Assembly: GCA_963798325.1 (NCBI GenBank) | Contig: CAWCSS010000001.1 | Span: 1,054,001 to 1,118,000 of the forward strand | Reading direction: 5' to 3' | Origin: Solirubrobacter sp963798325 | GTDB taxonomy: Bacteria > Actinomycetota > Thermoleophilia > Solirubrobacterales > Solirubrobacteraceae | DNA length: 64,000 bases | Part shown: piece after piece, positions 55,554 to 64,000 of the stretch | How the letters are laid out: each line of letters starts with the position of its first letter | Position numbering within the stretch: position 1 is the first letter of the stretch | The notes under the pieces: generated by a model | Database searches by the model: none | What the model saw: the letters and a program-made list of their open reading frames with translations, nothing else | What the model was told of the DNA's origin: nothing | Position numbers and translations under genes: made by a program

Positions 55554-57494
55554 GCGGAAGGGCATCCACCAGTTCGCCTCACCCATCAGGCGCATCAGCG
55601 CTGGCACGAGCAGGGCGCGGATGACGGTCGCGTCGATGATGATGCCCGCGGCGACGCCGATCGCCAGCGGCTTGATCTCGTAGCCCGGGCTGGTGGAGAG
55701 CACGAGGAACGCGAAGCCGAGGATCAGCGCGGCGCTGGTGACGAGCTTGCCGGTGCGGGCCAGGCCGAGCTCGATCGCCTGCTCGGTCGAGCCGGTCTCG
55801 TCGTAGGCCTCGCGCATGCGGCTGAGCATGAACACCTCGTAGTCCATCGAGAGGCCGAACAGGAAGGCGAAGATCATCAGCGCCACCCACGGCGTGATCG
55901 AGCCGGCGGCGGGCACGTCCCACAGCCCGGAGCCGTGGCCGAGCTGGAAGACGATCACGACGACGCCGAACGCCGCGGCCAGCGAGAGGAGGTTGAGGAT
56001 GATGGCCTTCAGCGGCAGCACGATCGAGCGGAACGCGCGGACGAGCAGCAGGAACGTGAGCCCGATGACCAGCGCGAGCACCCACGGCAGGTTGGCCTTG
56101 AGCACGTGCACGAAATCGCGGTCGATCGCGGCGATCCCCGTGACGGTCACGCCGGCGGCCTTGGCGCGGTCGATCACCGGCTGGATCTGGGAGCCGTCGA
56201 CGTCCGGGAACGCCTCCACGAAGCCGGGCCACGCGACCTTGGCGTCGGTGATGCCGTCGATCGCGCGCAGCTTCGCGGCGACGTCCTCGCCGCCGATCGC
56301 GTTGAGCGGCTTCATCACGCCGGGGGTGATGCCGGCGGCGGCCAACTGGTCGCGGCCCTCGATCGCGGTGCCGGTGCCGGGGAAGTTGCTCAGCGGCGCC
56401 TCGGTGGCCTTCAGCTGGGCACCGAAGAACGCGAGCGTGAGGACGATGGCCATGCCGGCCGCGGCGCTGGCGCGCGGGCGGCGCAGGACGAAGCGCGCCC
56501 AGCGGCCCCAGCCCTCGCCGTTGCCGAGCAGGCGGCGCGGCATCACGGGGATGGCGTTGATGCGCGTGCCGAGCGTGGCCAGCAGGGCGGGCAGCAGCGT
56601 CAGCGAGGCGAGCACCGAGACGGCGGGGATGAGCATGCCGCCGATCCCCAGCGAGCGGACCAGCGGGAGCGGCAGGGCGACCAGTGCCAGCAGGCCGATG
56701 GCGACGGTCGTGCCGGAGACGATCACCGAGCGCCCGGCGGTGGCCATCGTCCGCTGCAGCGCGGTGTCGGGATCGGTCGTCTTGAGCTCCTCGCGGAAGC
56801 GGACGATCAGCAGCAGCGCGTAGTCGATGGCGATCCCGAGGCCGACGAGCCCGATCAGGAACTGCACGATCACCGAGACGCTGATGAAGTGGCTGAGCGC
56901 CCACACGAGCGTGAACGTGTTCATGATCGAGGCCAGCGCGACCGCGAGCGGGATCATCACCGCGGGCAGCGTGCCGAAGACGAACAGCAGCACGAGCAGC
57001 GCGCCGACCGCGCCGATCAGCGCCTCCACCAGCACGCTGCCGCCGCTCTTGCCCTCCTTGGACGCCTCGTCGAGCGCGTCGCGGCCGGTCACGTTGACCG
57101 TCAGACCGGGGGCCGACGCGGCAGCGGCCATCTGCTGGGCCTGGCTGGTGTGATCCCAGCTCGCCTTGCCCGGCGGGTAGATCAGCGCGAAGGTCGTGCC
57201 GCCCTTCTCGTAGGTCCCGCCCACGCGTGCACCGGGCATCGTCGCGGCCGCGCGGTCGATCGCCGCGGCGATGTCGCCGTGGCCGCTGAAGACGAGGACG
57301 TTGGGTGAGCGCACGCCTGCACCGGACGCGGCGAGGACCTTCTGGCCGGCCTCGTAGGCGGGCTGGCCGGGGACGGAAGAGCTCTGGTTCCAGACGATCC
57401 TGCCGCTCAGGACGGCGCCGATCACGGTCAGCCCGATCCAGAACGCGATCACGGCTCTGCGGTGTGTGGAGATGAAGTGGGTGAGGCGGGTCAT
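55473..57494 (-). CDS. MMPL-family RND transporter
   Basis: 673 residues. TM1 (VIAFWIGLTVIGAVLSGRIV), an extracytoplasmic porter loop, then five membrane helices with VGLGIAIDYALLLIVRFREE (the GxxxDY proton-relay motif), a second loop, and a second set with FLFGLSMDYEVFMLSRMREA. The two-fold layout is normal. Exports lipids or drugs by proton motive force. Controlled by the divergent TetR gene 61 bases away, with three operator copies between. The C-terminal 27 codons overlap the lipoprotein gene on the other strand. Confidence 0.93.
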   Translation of the reverse strand: MTRLTHFISTHRRAVIAFWIGLTVIGAVLSGRIVWNQSSSVPGQPAYEAGQKVLAASGAGVRSPNVLVFSGHGDIAAAIDRAAATMPGARVGGTYEKGGTTFALIYPPGKASWDHTSQAQQMAAAASAPGLTVNVTGRDALDEASKEGKSGGSVLVEALIGAVGALLVLLFVFGTLPAVMIPLAVALASIMNTFTLVWALSHFISVSVIVQFLIGLVGLGIAIDYALLLIVRFREELKTTDPDTALQRTMATAGRSVIVSGTTVAIGLLALVALPLPLVRSLGIGGMLIPAVSVLASLTLLPALLATLGTRINAIPVMPRRLLGNGEGWGRWARFVLRRPRASAAAGMAIVLTLAFFGAQLKATEAPLSNFPGTGTAIEGRDQLAAAGITPGVMKPLNAIGGEDVAAKLRAIDGITDAKVAWPGFVEAFPDVDGSQIQPVIDRAKAAGVTVTGIAAIDRDFVHVLKANLPWVLALVIGLTFLLLVRAFRSIVLPLKAIILNLLSLAAAFGVVVIVFQLGHGSGLWDVPAAGSITPWVALMIFAFLFGLSMDYEVFMLSRMREAYDETGSTEQAIELGLARTGKLVTSAALILGFAFLVLSTSPGYEIKPLAIGVAAGIIIDATVIRALLVPALMRLMGEANWWMPFRSARVLDVAGPVDALGERRVPVVADVA

Positions 57495-57503
57495 CGTTGG
57501 CTC

Positions 57504-57547
57504 CTTACGCTGTAAGCTTACGGCGTAAGGTAGACTTACTGCGTAAG
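57504..57547. promoter_or_regulatory. Three tandem TetR operator sites
   Basis: CTTACGCTGTAAG (57504-57516), CTTACGGCGTAAG (57517-57529) and CTTACTGCGTAAG (57535-57547) are 13-bp palindromes of the form CTTAC-N3-GTAAG. The first two abut; the third starts 18 bases after the second. They fill the gap between the MMPL gene and its TetR. Confidence 0.88.
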
Positions 57548-57555
57548 GTTGTCAA

Positions 57556-58179
57556 GTGCCGCTGAGCCGCGAACGTGTCCTGCAAGCCGCCCTGGTCCTG
57601 GCCGATGAGGCCGGCGTCGAGGCGCTCTCCATGCGCAAGCTGGCCAAGACGCTCGGCGTCGAGGCGATGTCGCTCTACGGGCACGTCAAGAACAAGGAGG
57701 ACCTGCTCGACGGGCTCGTCGACCTCGTGTGGGGGGAGATCGAATACCCCGAGGGCGACTGGCGCACGTCGATGCGCGAGCGCGCCTGGTCGACGCGCGC
57801 GGTGCTGCGCCGTCATCCCTGGGCGATCGGGCTGATGGAGGCGCGCTCGAACCCCGGCCCGAACAACATCCGCGAGCACGAGAAGATGCTCCGCTGCCTG
57901 CGCCAGGGCGGGTTCTCGGTCGCGCACACCGCGCGGGCGTCATCGATCCTGGACGCGTACGCGTACGGCTGGGCGCTCCAGGAGAAGGCGCTCCCGGAGG
58001 AGCTCAACGCCGAGGTCGCGGAGCGGATGCTGCGCTTCGAGGACCCGACGGTCCCGTACACCGGCCAGATGCTGCGCGAGCACATCGCCACCGGCGGCTA
58101 CGACTTCGAGGCCGAGTTCACGTTCGGCCTCGAGCTGATCCTCAGCGGTATTTCTTCTCTGCCGCAAGCACCCGCTTGA
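57556..58179 (+). CDS. TetR-family regulator of the MMPL transporter (TetR_C type)
   Basis: 207 residues, GTG start. Helix-turn-helix: SRERVLQAALVLADEAGVEA, LSMRKLAKTLGVEAMSLYGH, VKNKEDLLDGLVDLVW. The C-terminal domain is of the tetracycline-repressor kind (WRTSMRERAWSTRAVLRRHP). It stands divergent to the MMPL exporter with three operator copies between, the classical drug-pump arrangement. Its 3' end overlaps the convergent RTX-fusion gene by 38 bases. Confidence 0.92.
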   Translation: MPLSRERVLQAALVLADEAGVEALSMRKLAKTLGVEAMSLYGHVKNKEDLLDGLVDLVWGEIEYPEGDWRTSMRERAWSTRAVLRRHPWAIGLMEARSNPGPNNIREHEKMLRCLRQGGFSVAHTARASSILDAYAYGWALQEKALPEELNAEVAERMLRFEDPTVPYTGQMLREHIATGGYDFEAEFTFGLELILSGISSLPQAPA

Positions 58180-61100
58180 CGTACCACTCGGCGTGGTTGT
58201 AGGCGAAGATCGCCTTGTGATAGTTGCCCGGCGCGCCGCTCGCCCGCAGGTAGCGCGCGGTGGAGTAGATCGCGTCGACCGCGTTGTAGGGGTCGGCCTT
58301 GCCGTCGCCGCTCGCGTCCATCCCCCAGTCCTTCCAGGTGGCGGGCATGAACTGCGTCCAGCCGATCGCGCCCGCCGACGACGGCCCCATGTTGCAGCCC
58401 AGGCCGGACTCGACCTCGGTCAGGCCGGCGAGCAGCGTCCAGCGAATGCCGAAGGACTTGCCGGCCGCCCGCCAGATCGGCTTCAGCGGCTCGGCGCCGG
58501 GGCACTTGGCGGGCGAGCTGAGGCCGCTCTTGACGCTCGGCTTGCGGCCCAGGCGGTGGTTGCTGGCGCGCGCGAGTGAGGCGAGCGCGGTGACGTTGGC
58601 GATGCCCGGCGTCCTGAGCGCGAGATGCCACAGCGCCGCGACCGGCTTGCCGCGCCCGCGGCTCGGCGTGTGGCGCCAGCTGAGGTGCAGGTGGTTGCCG
58701 CGGCCGTGGTTGGCGTCGCCGTTGTAGCCGACCCAGCGGAAGGGCGCGCGAGGGTGATTCTGGCGCGGCTCGGCCCACCTGGCGAGCTTGTCGATGTCGT
58801 CCCACGAGCCGCCGGCGCCGGGCACGAGGTCGACGGCCAGGCCGAGCGGGTGCTCGCCGTTGGCCTCGTGGCCCTGCAGCGCGTAGCCGTCGGTCACGCG
58901 CACGTGGTACTTGGCGACCAGATAGGCGATGTCACCGAGCAGCCGGCGGTCGATCTTCTCGCCGGGGAAGCCGGGGATGCCGACGAAGCGGCCCTTGGTC
59001 GAGACCTTGGCGACGCCGGTGACCTTGGCCGTCCGCTTGACCGGCGTGATGTCCACGGGAGCGGCGCTGTCGCCCTCGCCCTTGAATCTGGCGGTGTGGG
59101 TCTTCTCGCAGTTGGCGGGCTTGTCGGCCTTGTCGGCGAAGGACTCGTCCTTGCCGGCGCCGCAGCTGAGCTTCTCGGCGACGCCGTCGCGGCCGTCGAG
59201 GCGATCGTTGCCGGCGCCGCCGTCGAAGGCGTCGACGCCGCGGTCGCCGTAGAGCTTGTCCTGGCCGTCGCCGCCGGAGAGCTGGTCGGCGCCGTCGCCG
59301 CCGTGCAGGGTGTCGTCGCCGCCCTCGCCGAACAGCTGCTCGCCGTTGGCCGCGCCCGTGAGCCTGTCGTTGCCCGAGCCGCCGATCACGACCTCGATCG
59401 AGGACGTCACGTTGTCGGCCTCCGCGGCCTCGCCGTCGTTGGGCTGGTCGTCGATCTCGATCGTCAGCGGCGCCGTCCGAGCGCTGTAGTCGGCGGTGTC
59501 ATGGCCGCCGTCGCCCGCCAGGCGGTCGGCGCCCGCGCCGCCGGCGAGCACGTCGTCGTCGTTGCCGCCGCTGAGGGTGTCGTTGCCGGCGGCGCCGTCG
59601 AGGCGGTCCTGCCCGGCGTCGCCGTTGAGGGTGTCGTTGCCGTCGTTGCCGGTGAGCGCGTCGGCGCCGTCGCCGCCGGAGAGGCGGTCGTCGCCGGTGC
59701 CGCCGTCGAGGCGATCGTCGCCCTGGTCGGCCTGCAGGTAGTCGTTGCCGCCGGCGCCGGAGAGCGCGTCGTTGCCCGTGCCGCCGTAGAGCTGGTCGGG
59801 GCCGTCGCCGCCGTCGAGCGCGTCGTTGCCGTCGGCGCCGGAGAGCCGGTCCTGGCCCGGGCCGGAGCGTCAGCGAGTCGTCGCCGGCGCCGCCGTCGAG
59901 CTTGTTGTTGCCGGCGCCGTCGATCAGTGCGTCGGCGCCGTCGCCGCCGGAGAGCGTGTCGTTCCCGTCGCCGCCGTCGAGGCTGTCGTTGCCGTCGCCG
60001 CCGTTGAGGTTGTCGTTGCCCTCGCCGCCGCTGAGCGCGTCGTTTCCGTCCTCGCCGTAGGCCTTGTCGTTGCCGTCGCCGCCGTCGAGCGTGTCGTCGC
60101 CCGCGGCGCCCCACAGCTGGTCGTCGCCCGCGCCGCCGCTCACGAGGTCGGCGCCGTCGCCGCCCTTGACGGTGTCGTTGTCGCTCGCGCCGTCGAGGGC
60201 ATCGTCGCCGGCCCCGCCGTCCAGCAGGTCGTCGCCGGTGCCGCCGGTGAGCGTGTCGTTGCCGTCCTCGCCGTAGGCCTTGTCGTTGCCGTCGCCCGCG
60301 TCGATCGCGTCGTCGCCGGCCGCGCCCCACAGCTGATCGTCCCCGGCGCCGCCGGTCAGCGCGTCGTTGCCGTCGTCGCCGTAGGCCTTGTCGTTGCCGT
60401 CGCCGCCGTCGATCACGTCGTCGCCGGCCGCGCCGATGAGCGTGTCGTCGCCCGAGCCGCCGGTGAGCGTGTCGGCGCCGGCCTTGCCGGTCAGGCGGTC
60501 GTTGCCGGCGCCGCCGCTCAGGGTCGTCGCGGTGTCGCCGGCGGTCAGCGTGTCGGCGGCCGTGCCGCCCAGCACGCGCTCGATCGTCGGGCGCACGTTG
60601 TCGTGCTCGTTGGCCGCGCCGTCGTCGGCGATCCCGTCGAGGTCGATCGTCAGGGCCTGGGAGCGGGCGCTGTAGTCGGCGGTGTCGGTGCCCGGGCCGC
60701 CCTCGAGCGTGTCGGCGCCCGTCTGGCCGTCGATCAGGTCGTCGCCGGGGCCGCCGTCGAGGCGGTTGGCGGCGGTCGAGCCCTCGAGGCGGTCGTTGCC
60801 GGAGCCGCCGGTCGCGTCCTCGACGGCGGTGAAGGTGTCGCCGTCGTCGCTGCCGTTGACCAGGTCGACGTTGACCGGCGTGGTGCGCGCGGAGAAGTCG
60901 ATCCGGTCGGTGCCGGCGCCGCCGTTGTAGGCGTCCGCGCCCGCGCCCGCGAGGAACACGTCGTCGCCGGTGCCGCCGGTCACGCTGTCGCGTCCGGCGC
61001 CGTCGCTGATCGTCGACGGCATCGCGCCGCTGATCGTCAGCGTGTCGTCACCGTCGCCGAGGTCGGCGCTGACGCGGGTGGGCGCGGTGCACACGAGCCG

Positions 61101-61316
61101 CCCGGCGCCGCCCGCCGCGCAGCCGGCGCCGGCGACGAGCGGCGCGTTGGCGTCGAGCACCTCGCCGGTGCTCTTGACCGTCAGGCGGTTGATCTCGCCG
61201 GGCGCGGCGGTGACCGTCAGCGTGCCGTCAGCGACGCTGACGGTGGACGCATGGGCGCCCGCCGGCGCGAACAGCGCGACGGCGAACAGGGCGATGAGGG
61301 CGTGACGCAACGACAT
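58142..61316 (-). CDS. Secreted RTX-repeat protein fused to M15-like peptidase and lytic transglycosylase, frameshift near 59860
   Basis: About 1,057 residues. Signal peptide MSLRHALIALFAVALFAPAG. Then about 25 hemolysin-type Ca2+ nonapeptides (GGxGxDxLx), in places as larger repeated blocks (GDDQLWGAAGDD ... GNDKAYGEDGND). After residue ~720 comes a linker with a Cys pair, then an M15/VanY-like peptidase (VTDGYALQGHEANGEHPLGL, AVDLVPG, GNHLHLSWRH) and a C-terminal SLT transglycosylase (LLAGLTEVESGLGCNMGPSS, AGAIGWTQFMPATWKDWGMD, YHKAIFAYNHAEWYVKRVLA). It would cut peptidoglycan with Ca2+-dependent folding outside the cell. One frame change sits within the repeats. Confidence 0.86.
59560..60960. 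repeat. Tandem repeat block coding for Ca2+-binding nonapeptides
   Basis: Within the RTX gene, 27-base units such as GTCGTTGCCGTCGCCGCCGT recur many times, with three long near-copies at about 60070-60180, 60250-60330 and 60330-60420. Such DNA is prone to replication slippage and assembly collapse. Confidence 0.8.
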
Positions 61317-61391
61317 GGGAGGGCTCCCCCAGTCGTCGGCACCGCCCCGCTCGCCTTTGACGGGACGTCAACTTCGTGACGTCCGTGGTCT

Positions 61392-61730
61392 TCAGCCGCC
61401 CGCGTGCGCGGCGAGCGACCCCTTCTTGGTCTCGCCGCCGGGGACCGCCTCGAACACGGTGATGTCGCCGCTGTCGCCGAAGAGCTCCTCGGCGCGCTCG
61501 AGGATCGCCGCGATGTGCGGGGCGCCGAGGTGCGCATCGAGCGCCTCGCGCGACTCCCAGCGCTCGATGAACGCCAGGCGGCTCGGGTCATCGCTGCCCT
61601 GGTGCAGCGCGTACAGGATGCATCCCGCCTCGGCGTGCGTCGGCTCGACGATCGCCTTGAACGCCTCCAGCGCCTCCGCCTCTTTTCCGGGTACGGCCTT
61701 GAACGACCCGACAACCACGACTTCCGACAT
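61392..61730 (-). CDS. Antibiotic-biosynthesis-monooxygenase (ABM) domain protein
   Basis: 112 residues. MSEVVVVGSFKAVPGKEAEA, then FKAIVEPTHAEAGCILYALH, RLAFIERWESREALDAHLGA and HIAAILERAEELF: the YgiN/ABM ferredoxin-like fold that oxidises quinols or polyketides without a cofactor. ATG 61730 has GGAGG six bases before; a longer frame to 61796 lacks one. Divergent from the VOC-family gene, 49 bases away. Confidence 0.9.
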   Translation of the reverse strand: MSEVVVVGSFKAVPGKEAEALEAFKAIVEPTHAEAGCILYALHQGSDDPSRLAFIERWESREALDAHLGAPHIAAILERAEELFGDSGDITVFEAVPGGETKKGSLAAHAGG

Positions 61731-61779
61731 AAGATCCTCCCACGCGTTTCGGGACGCAGATCGTACGTCAGGAGAGCCG

Positions 61780-62241
61780 ATGGGGCCGCGCATCAATCAT
61801 GTCAGCGTCAATGCAGTCGACCTGCAGGAGTCCGTGGACTTCTACGTCGAGTTGCTGGGCGCCAAGCCGATCCAGACACCGAACTTCGGCCTGCCCGTGC
61901 AGTGGCTCGCCTTGGGCGGGACGCAACTGCACCTCTTCGAACGCGACCTCACCCCCACCAGCCACCACCACTTCGGCATCACCGTCGACGACCTCGAACC
62001 GGTCTACCGCGCGGCCGAGCGCCGCGACGCCTTCGACGACGTGGCCTTCCAGAACCGCCTCGTCGAACTCCCCGGCGACGTCGTCCAGCTCTATCTGCGC
62101 GACCCGGCCGGCAACCTGATCGAGATCGACGCCGACGGCGTTGACCGCCTCCCCGACGACATGCGCGCCGTCCTGAAGCAGCTCTGGGACTTCCATCCCC
62201 ACACCGACGAGCAACTCACCGCGCGCCTGTTCGTCCCGTAA
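61780..62241 (+). CDS. VOC-superfamily (glyoxalase/dioxygenase) protein
   Basis: 153 residues. INHVSVNAVDLQESVDFYVE with the first metal His, LGGTQLHLFERDLTPTSHHH, FGITVDDLEPVYRAAERRDA and QLYLRDPAGNLIEIDADG, whose Glu completes the metal site. One full VOC module with a C-terminal helix. GGAG precedes ATG 61780. Substrate unknown; the neighbouring ABM enzyme suggests small aromatic or quinone chemistry. Confidence 0.92.
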   Translation: MGPRINHVSVNAVDLQESVDFYVELLGAKPIQTPNFGLPVQWLALGGTQLHLFERDLTPTSHHHFGITVDDLEPVYRAAERRDAFDDVAFQNRLVELPGDVVQLYLRDPAGNLIEIDADGVDRLPDDMRAVLKQLWDFHPHTDEQLTARLFVP

Positions 62242-62294
62242 TCCGGGCGAACCTGTCAAATGACATAGAGCGGGCGCGTCGCGTCGACGACGCT

Positions 62295-62594
62295 ATGGGC
62301 ATGACGACGAACTCCCTCCGCACCGGCCTGCTCGCCGCTGCCTTCGCCGTCGGGACCCTGGCCGCCATCAGCGTCCCGAGCTTCTTCGCCGCGCCGGCCG
62401 TCGCGAGCGAGGCGAGCTCGGGCGCGCCCAGCCTCGCGCTCCCGCTCGCCCTCGGCGCCCTGGCGCTCTCCCTGGCCTCCGCCTGCGTGCAGCTTCGCCC
62501 GCAGGCCGAGCGGTCGAGTTGGGGCAGCGCCGGCGCCCCATGGCGCCTCGCGGGAACGAAACGCCCGGTTCACGGGGCGTTTCGTTCCCCGTAA
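62295..62594 (+). CDS. Small hypothetical exported or membrane protein (99 aa)
   Basis: Starts ATG 62295 with MGMTTNSLRTGLLAAAFAVG. Hydrophobic stretches at about 11-33 and 46-65 (LALPLALGALALSLASACVQ) suggest a signal peptide plus one membrane helix, or two helices. The last 30 residues are encoded partly by a perfect terminator hairpin, so the C-terminus is odd and the true protein may be shorter. No family recognised. Confidence 0.5.
   Translation: MGMTTNSLRTGLLAAAFAVGTLAAISVPSFFAAPAVASEASSGAPSLALPLALGALALSLASACVQLRPQAERSSWGSAGAPWRLAGTKRPVHGAFRSP
62552..62589. terminator. Strong bidirectional terminator between converging genes
   Basis: GGGAACGAAACGCCC and GGGCGTTTCGTTCCC make a perfect 15-bp stem around GGTTCACG. 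It lies eleven bases from the argG stop and inside the 3' end of the small convergent reading frame. Confidence 0.85.
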
Positions 62595-62599
62595 CGCGC

Positions 62600-63955
62600 T
62601 CAGTCGGTGAGGTGCGCCGGCTCGCGGGCGGCGGAGACCGTGTTGCCGATGATCTCTTCGACGTCCGGGAGCAGCCGGGCCTCGGAGTACGCGGCCAGGC
62701 GGGCGCGGGAGTCCGCGATGTCCAGGTCGCGCATCGTGAGCTGGCCGATGCGGTCCGCGGGGCCGAACGCGGCATCCTCGGTGCGCTCCATCGAGAGGCG
62801 GTCGGGCTCGTAGGTGATCGCCGCGCCGCGGGTGGAGACGAGCGTGTAGTCCTCGCCGCGGCGGAGGCGGACGACGACCTCGCCGGTGACGGCCGACGCC
62901 ACGAAGCGCTGGAGCGGGTCGCGCAGGGTGAGCGCCTGCGGGTCGAACCAGCGGCCCTCGTAGAGCAGCCGGCCGAGCTTGCGGCCCATCGTGCGGTAGT
63001 TGTCGATCGTCGCCTCGTTGTGGATGCCGGAGATCAGGCGCTCGTAGGCGATGTAGAGCAGCGCGAGGCCGGGGCCCTCGTAGATGCCGCGCGACTTGGC
63101 CTCGATGATGCGGTTCTCGATCTGATCGCTCATGCCGAGGCCATGGCGGCCGCCGATCTCGTTGGCCTTCATCACCAGCGCGACCTGGGAGTCGAACTCC
63201 TCGCCGTTGATCGCGATCGGCCAGCCGTCCTTGAAGGCGATCGAGATCTCCTCCTCGGGGATCTCGACGCCGCGCTTCCAGTGGGCGACGCCCATGATCG
63301 GCTCGACGATGTCCATGCTCGTGTCCAGCGACTCGAGCAGCTTCGCCTCGTGGGTGGCGCCCCAGATGTTGGCGTCGGTCGAGTAGGCCTTCTCGGTCGA
63401 GTCGCGATACGGGAGGTCGCGCTTCTTGAGCCACTCGCTCATCTCGAAGCGCCCGCCCAGCTCGCCCACGAAGTCGGCGTCGAGCCAGGGCTTGTAGATC
63501 CGCAGGTCCTTGTTGGCCAACAGCCCGTAGCGGTAGAAGCGCTCGATGTCGTTGCCCTTGTAGGTCGAGCCGTCGCCCCAGATGTTCACGTCGTCGGCGG
63601 CCATCGCGTGCACGAGCAGCGTGCCCGTCACCGCGCGCCCCAGCGGCGTCGTGTTGAAGTACGTTCGACCCGCGGTGGAGATGTGGAACGCGCCGCACTG
63701 CAGCGCGACCAGGCCCTCGTGCACGAGCAGGTCCTTGCAGTCCACCAGGCGCGCGACTTCGGCGCCGTACTCCTTCGCGCGGTCCGGGACGTCAGCGAGG
63801 TTCGGCTCGTCGTACTGGCCCAGATCCGCCGTATAGGCGCACGGAATGCCCCCGTGCTCCCTGATCCAGGCCACCGCGACCGACGTGTCCAGGCCGCCGG
63901 AGAACGCGAGGCCGATGCGCTCGCCCGTGGGCAAGCTGTGCAGGATGCGTGCCAT
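62600..63955 (-). CDS. argG: Argininosuccinate synthase
   Basis: 451 residues, the longer (E. coli type) form. The ATP P-loop motif is IGLAFSGGLDTSVAVAWIRE. Later come the citrulline/aspartate-binding parts TADLGQYDEPNLADVPDRAK, GDGSTYKGNDIERFYRYGLL and WGATHEAKLLESLDTSMDIV. It joins citrulline and aspartate with ATP in arginine synthesis. ATG 63955 gives MARILHSLPTGERIG with AAGG six bases upstream; a longer frame to 63991 has no ribosome-binding site. It ends in a strong terminator. Confidence 0.97.
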   Translation of the reverse strand: MARILHSLPTGERIGLAFSGGLDTSVAVAWIREHGGIPCAYTADLGQYDEPNLADVPDRAKEYGAEVARLVDCKDLLVHEGLVALQCGAFHISTAGRTYFNTTPLGRAVTGTLLVHAMAADDVNIWGDGSTYKGNDIERFYRYGLLANKDLRIYKPWLDADFVGELGGRFEMSEWLKKRDLPYRDSTEKAYSTDANIWGATHEAKLLESLDTSMDIVEPIMGVAHWKRGVEIPEEEISIAFKDGWPIAINGEEFDSQVALVMKANEIGGRHGLGMSDQIENRIIEAKSRGIYEGPGLALLYIAYERLISGIHNEATIDNYRTMGRKLGRLLYEGRWFDPQALTLRDPLQRFVASAVTGEVVVRLRRGEDYTLVSTRGAAITYEPDRLSMERTEDAAFGPADRIGQLTMRDLDIADSRARLAAYSEARLLPDVEEIIGNTVSAAREPAHLTD

Positions 63956-64000
63956 GACTGACCTTTGTAGCCGATCTGGCCGCATGGGCAAGGCGCGCCT

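Noticed and set aside
1..64000. CRISPR arrays, prophage or insertion sequences
   Set aside because: No regular repeat-spacer pattern, no phage structural or integrase genes and no transposase were found. The RTX tandem repeats are coding.

Overview
The window comes from a very high-GC actinobacterium. Single, often overlapping coding frames, many GTG starts, F420-type (deazaflavin) chemistry, MMPL transport, ECF sigma factors and large secreted repeat proteins fit a soil lineage such as Solirubrobacterales. That placement is an inference from gene content and style; no rRNA or other decisive marker is present.

Layout. (1) 1-5830: a molybdenum-hydroxylase (CO/xanthine dehydrogenase-like, Cox) operon read on the minus strand. 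It holds two medium FAD subunits, a small [2Fe-2S] subunit and the start of the large subunit. Between the two medium subunits sit five single-pass membrane proteins plus a 24-codon reading frame, all tightly coupled. A divergent LysR regulator and a second, separate small subunit follow. (2) 5828-16214: a SRPBCC/TetR pair, a GNAT enzyme, a huge secreted teneurin-like RHS/YD-repeat protein, and a PaaK-like adenylate-forming enzyme behind a TetR gene with a double operator. (3) 16647-27723: a secreted ThuA-domain protein, a SAM methyltransferase, a LuxR-type ATPase regulator, an ECF sigma/membrane pair, a phosphotransferase and an amidase. (4) 27779-34502: FtsH followed by a coupled operon of three glycosyltransferases wrapped around two proteins of unknown function. 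(5) 34755-39177: tRNA-Pro and tRNA-His, a secreted beta-propeller-like protein, a GlcG/HbpS protein, an F420-type reductase, an FAD monooxygenase and two stand-alone immunity-like proteins. (6) 39289-54378: a LarA racemase homologue and a series of exported enzymes (alpha/beta hydrolase, M64 metallopeptidase, S15 peptidase, SdiA-regulated/lamin-tail protein). Many of these are broken by frameshifts. (7) 54413-63955: MarR, a GIN-domain lipoprotein, an MMPL exporter with its TetR and three operator copies, a secreted RTX-peptidase-transglycosylase fusion, small oxygenase-fold proteins and argG.

Two themes stand out. First, five exported proteins with unrelated N-terminal domains all end in the same domain of about 110-130 residues, which closes with (or near) TLTFTLSTTTP. 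This looks like a shared surface-targeting or anchoring module. Second, the string of tiny membrane proteins inside the Cox operon looks like an undescribed membrane partner for a molybdenum hydroxylase.

A warning for any reader: more than 25 frame changes occur inside otherwise well-conserved proteins, concentrated at 39.3-51 kb. Most look like one-base losses in homopolymers, so they are probably assembly or sequencing errors rather than gene decay. Coordinates for those genes give the whole locus, not one open frame.
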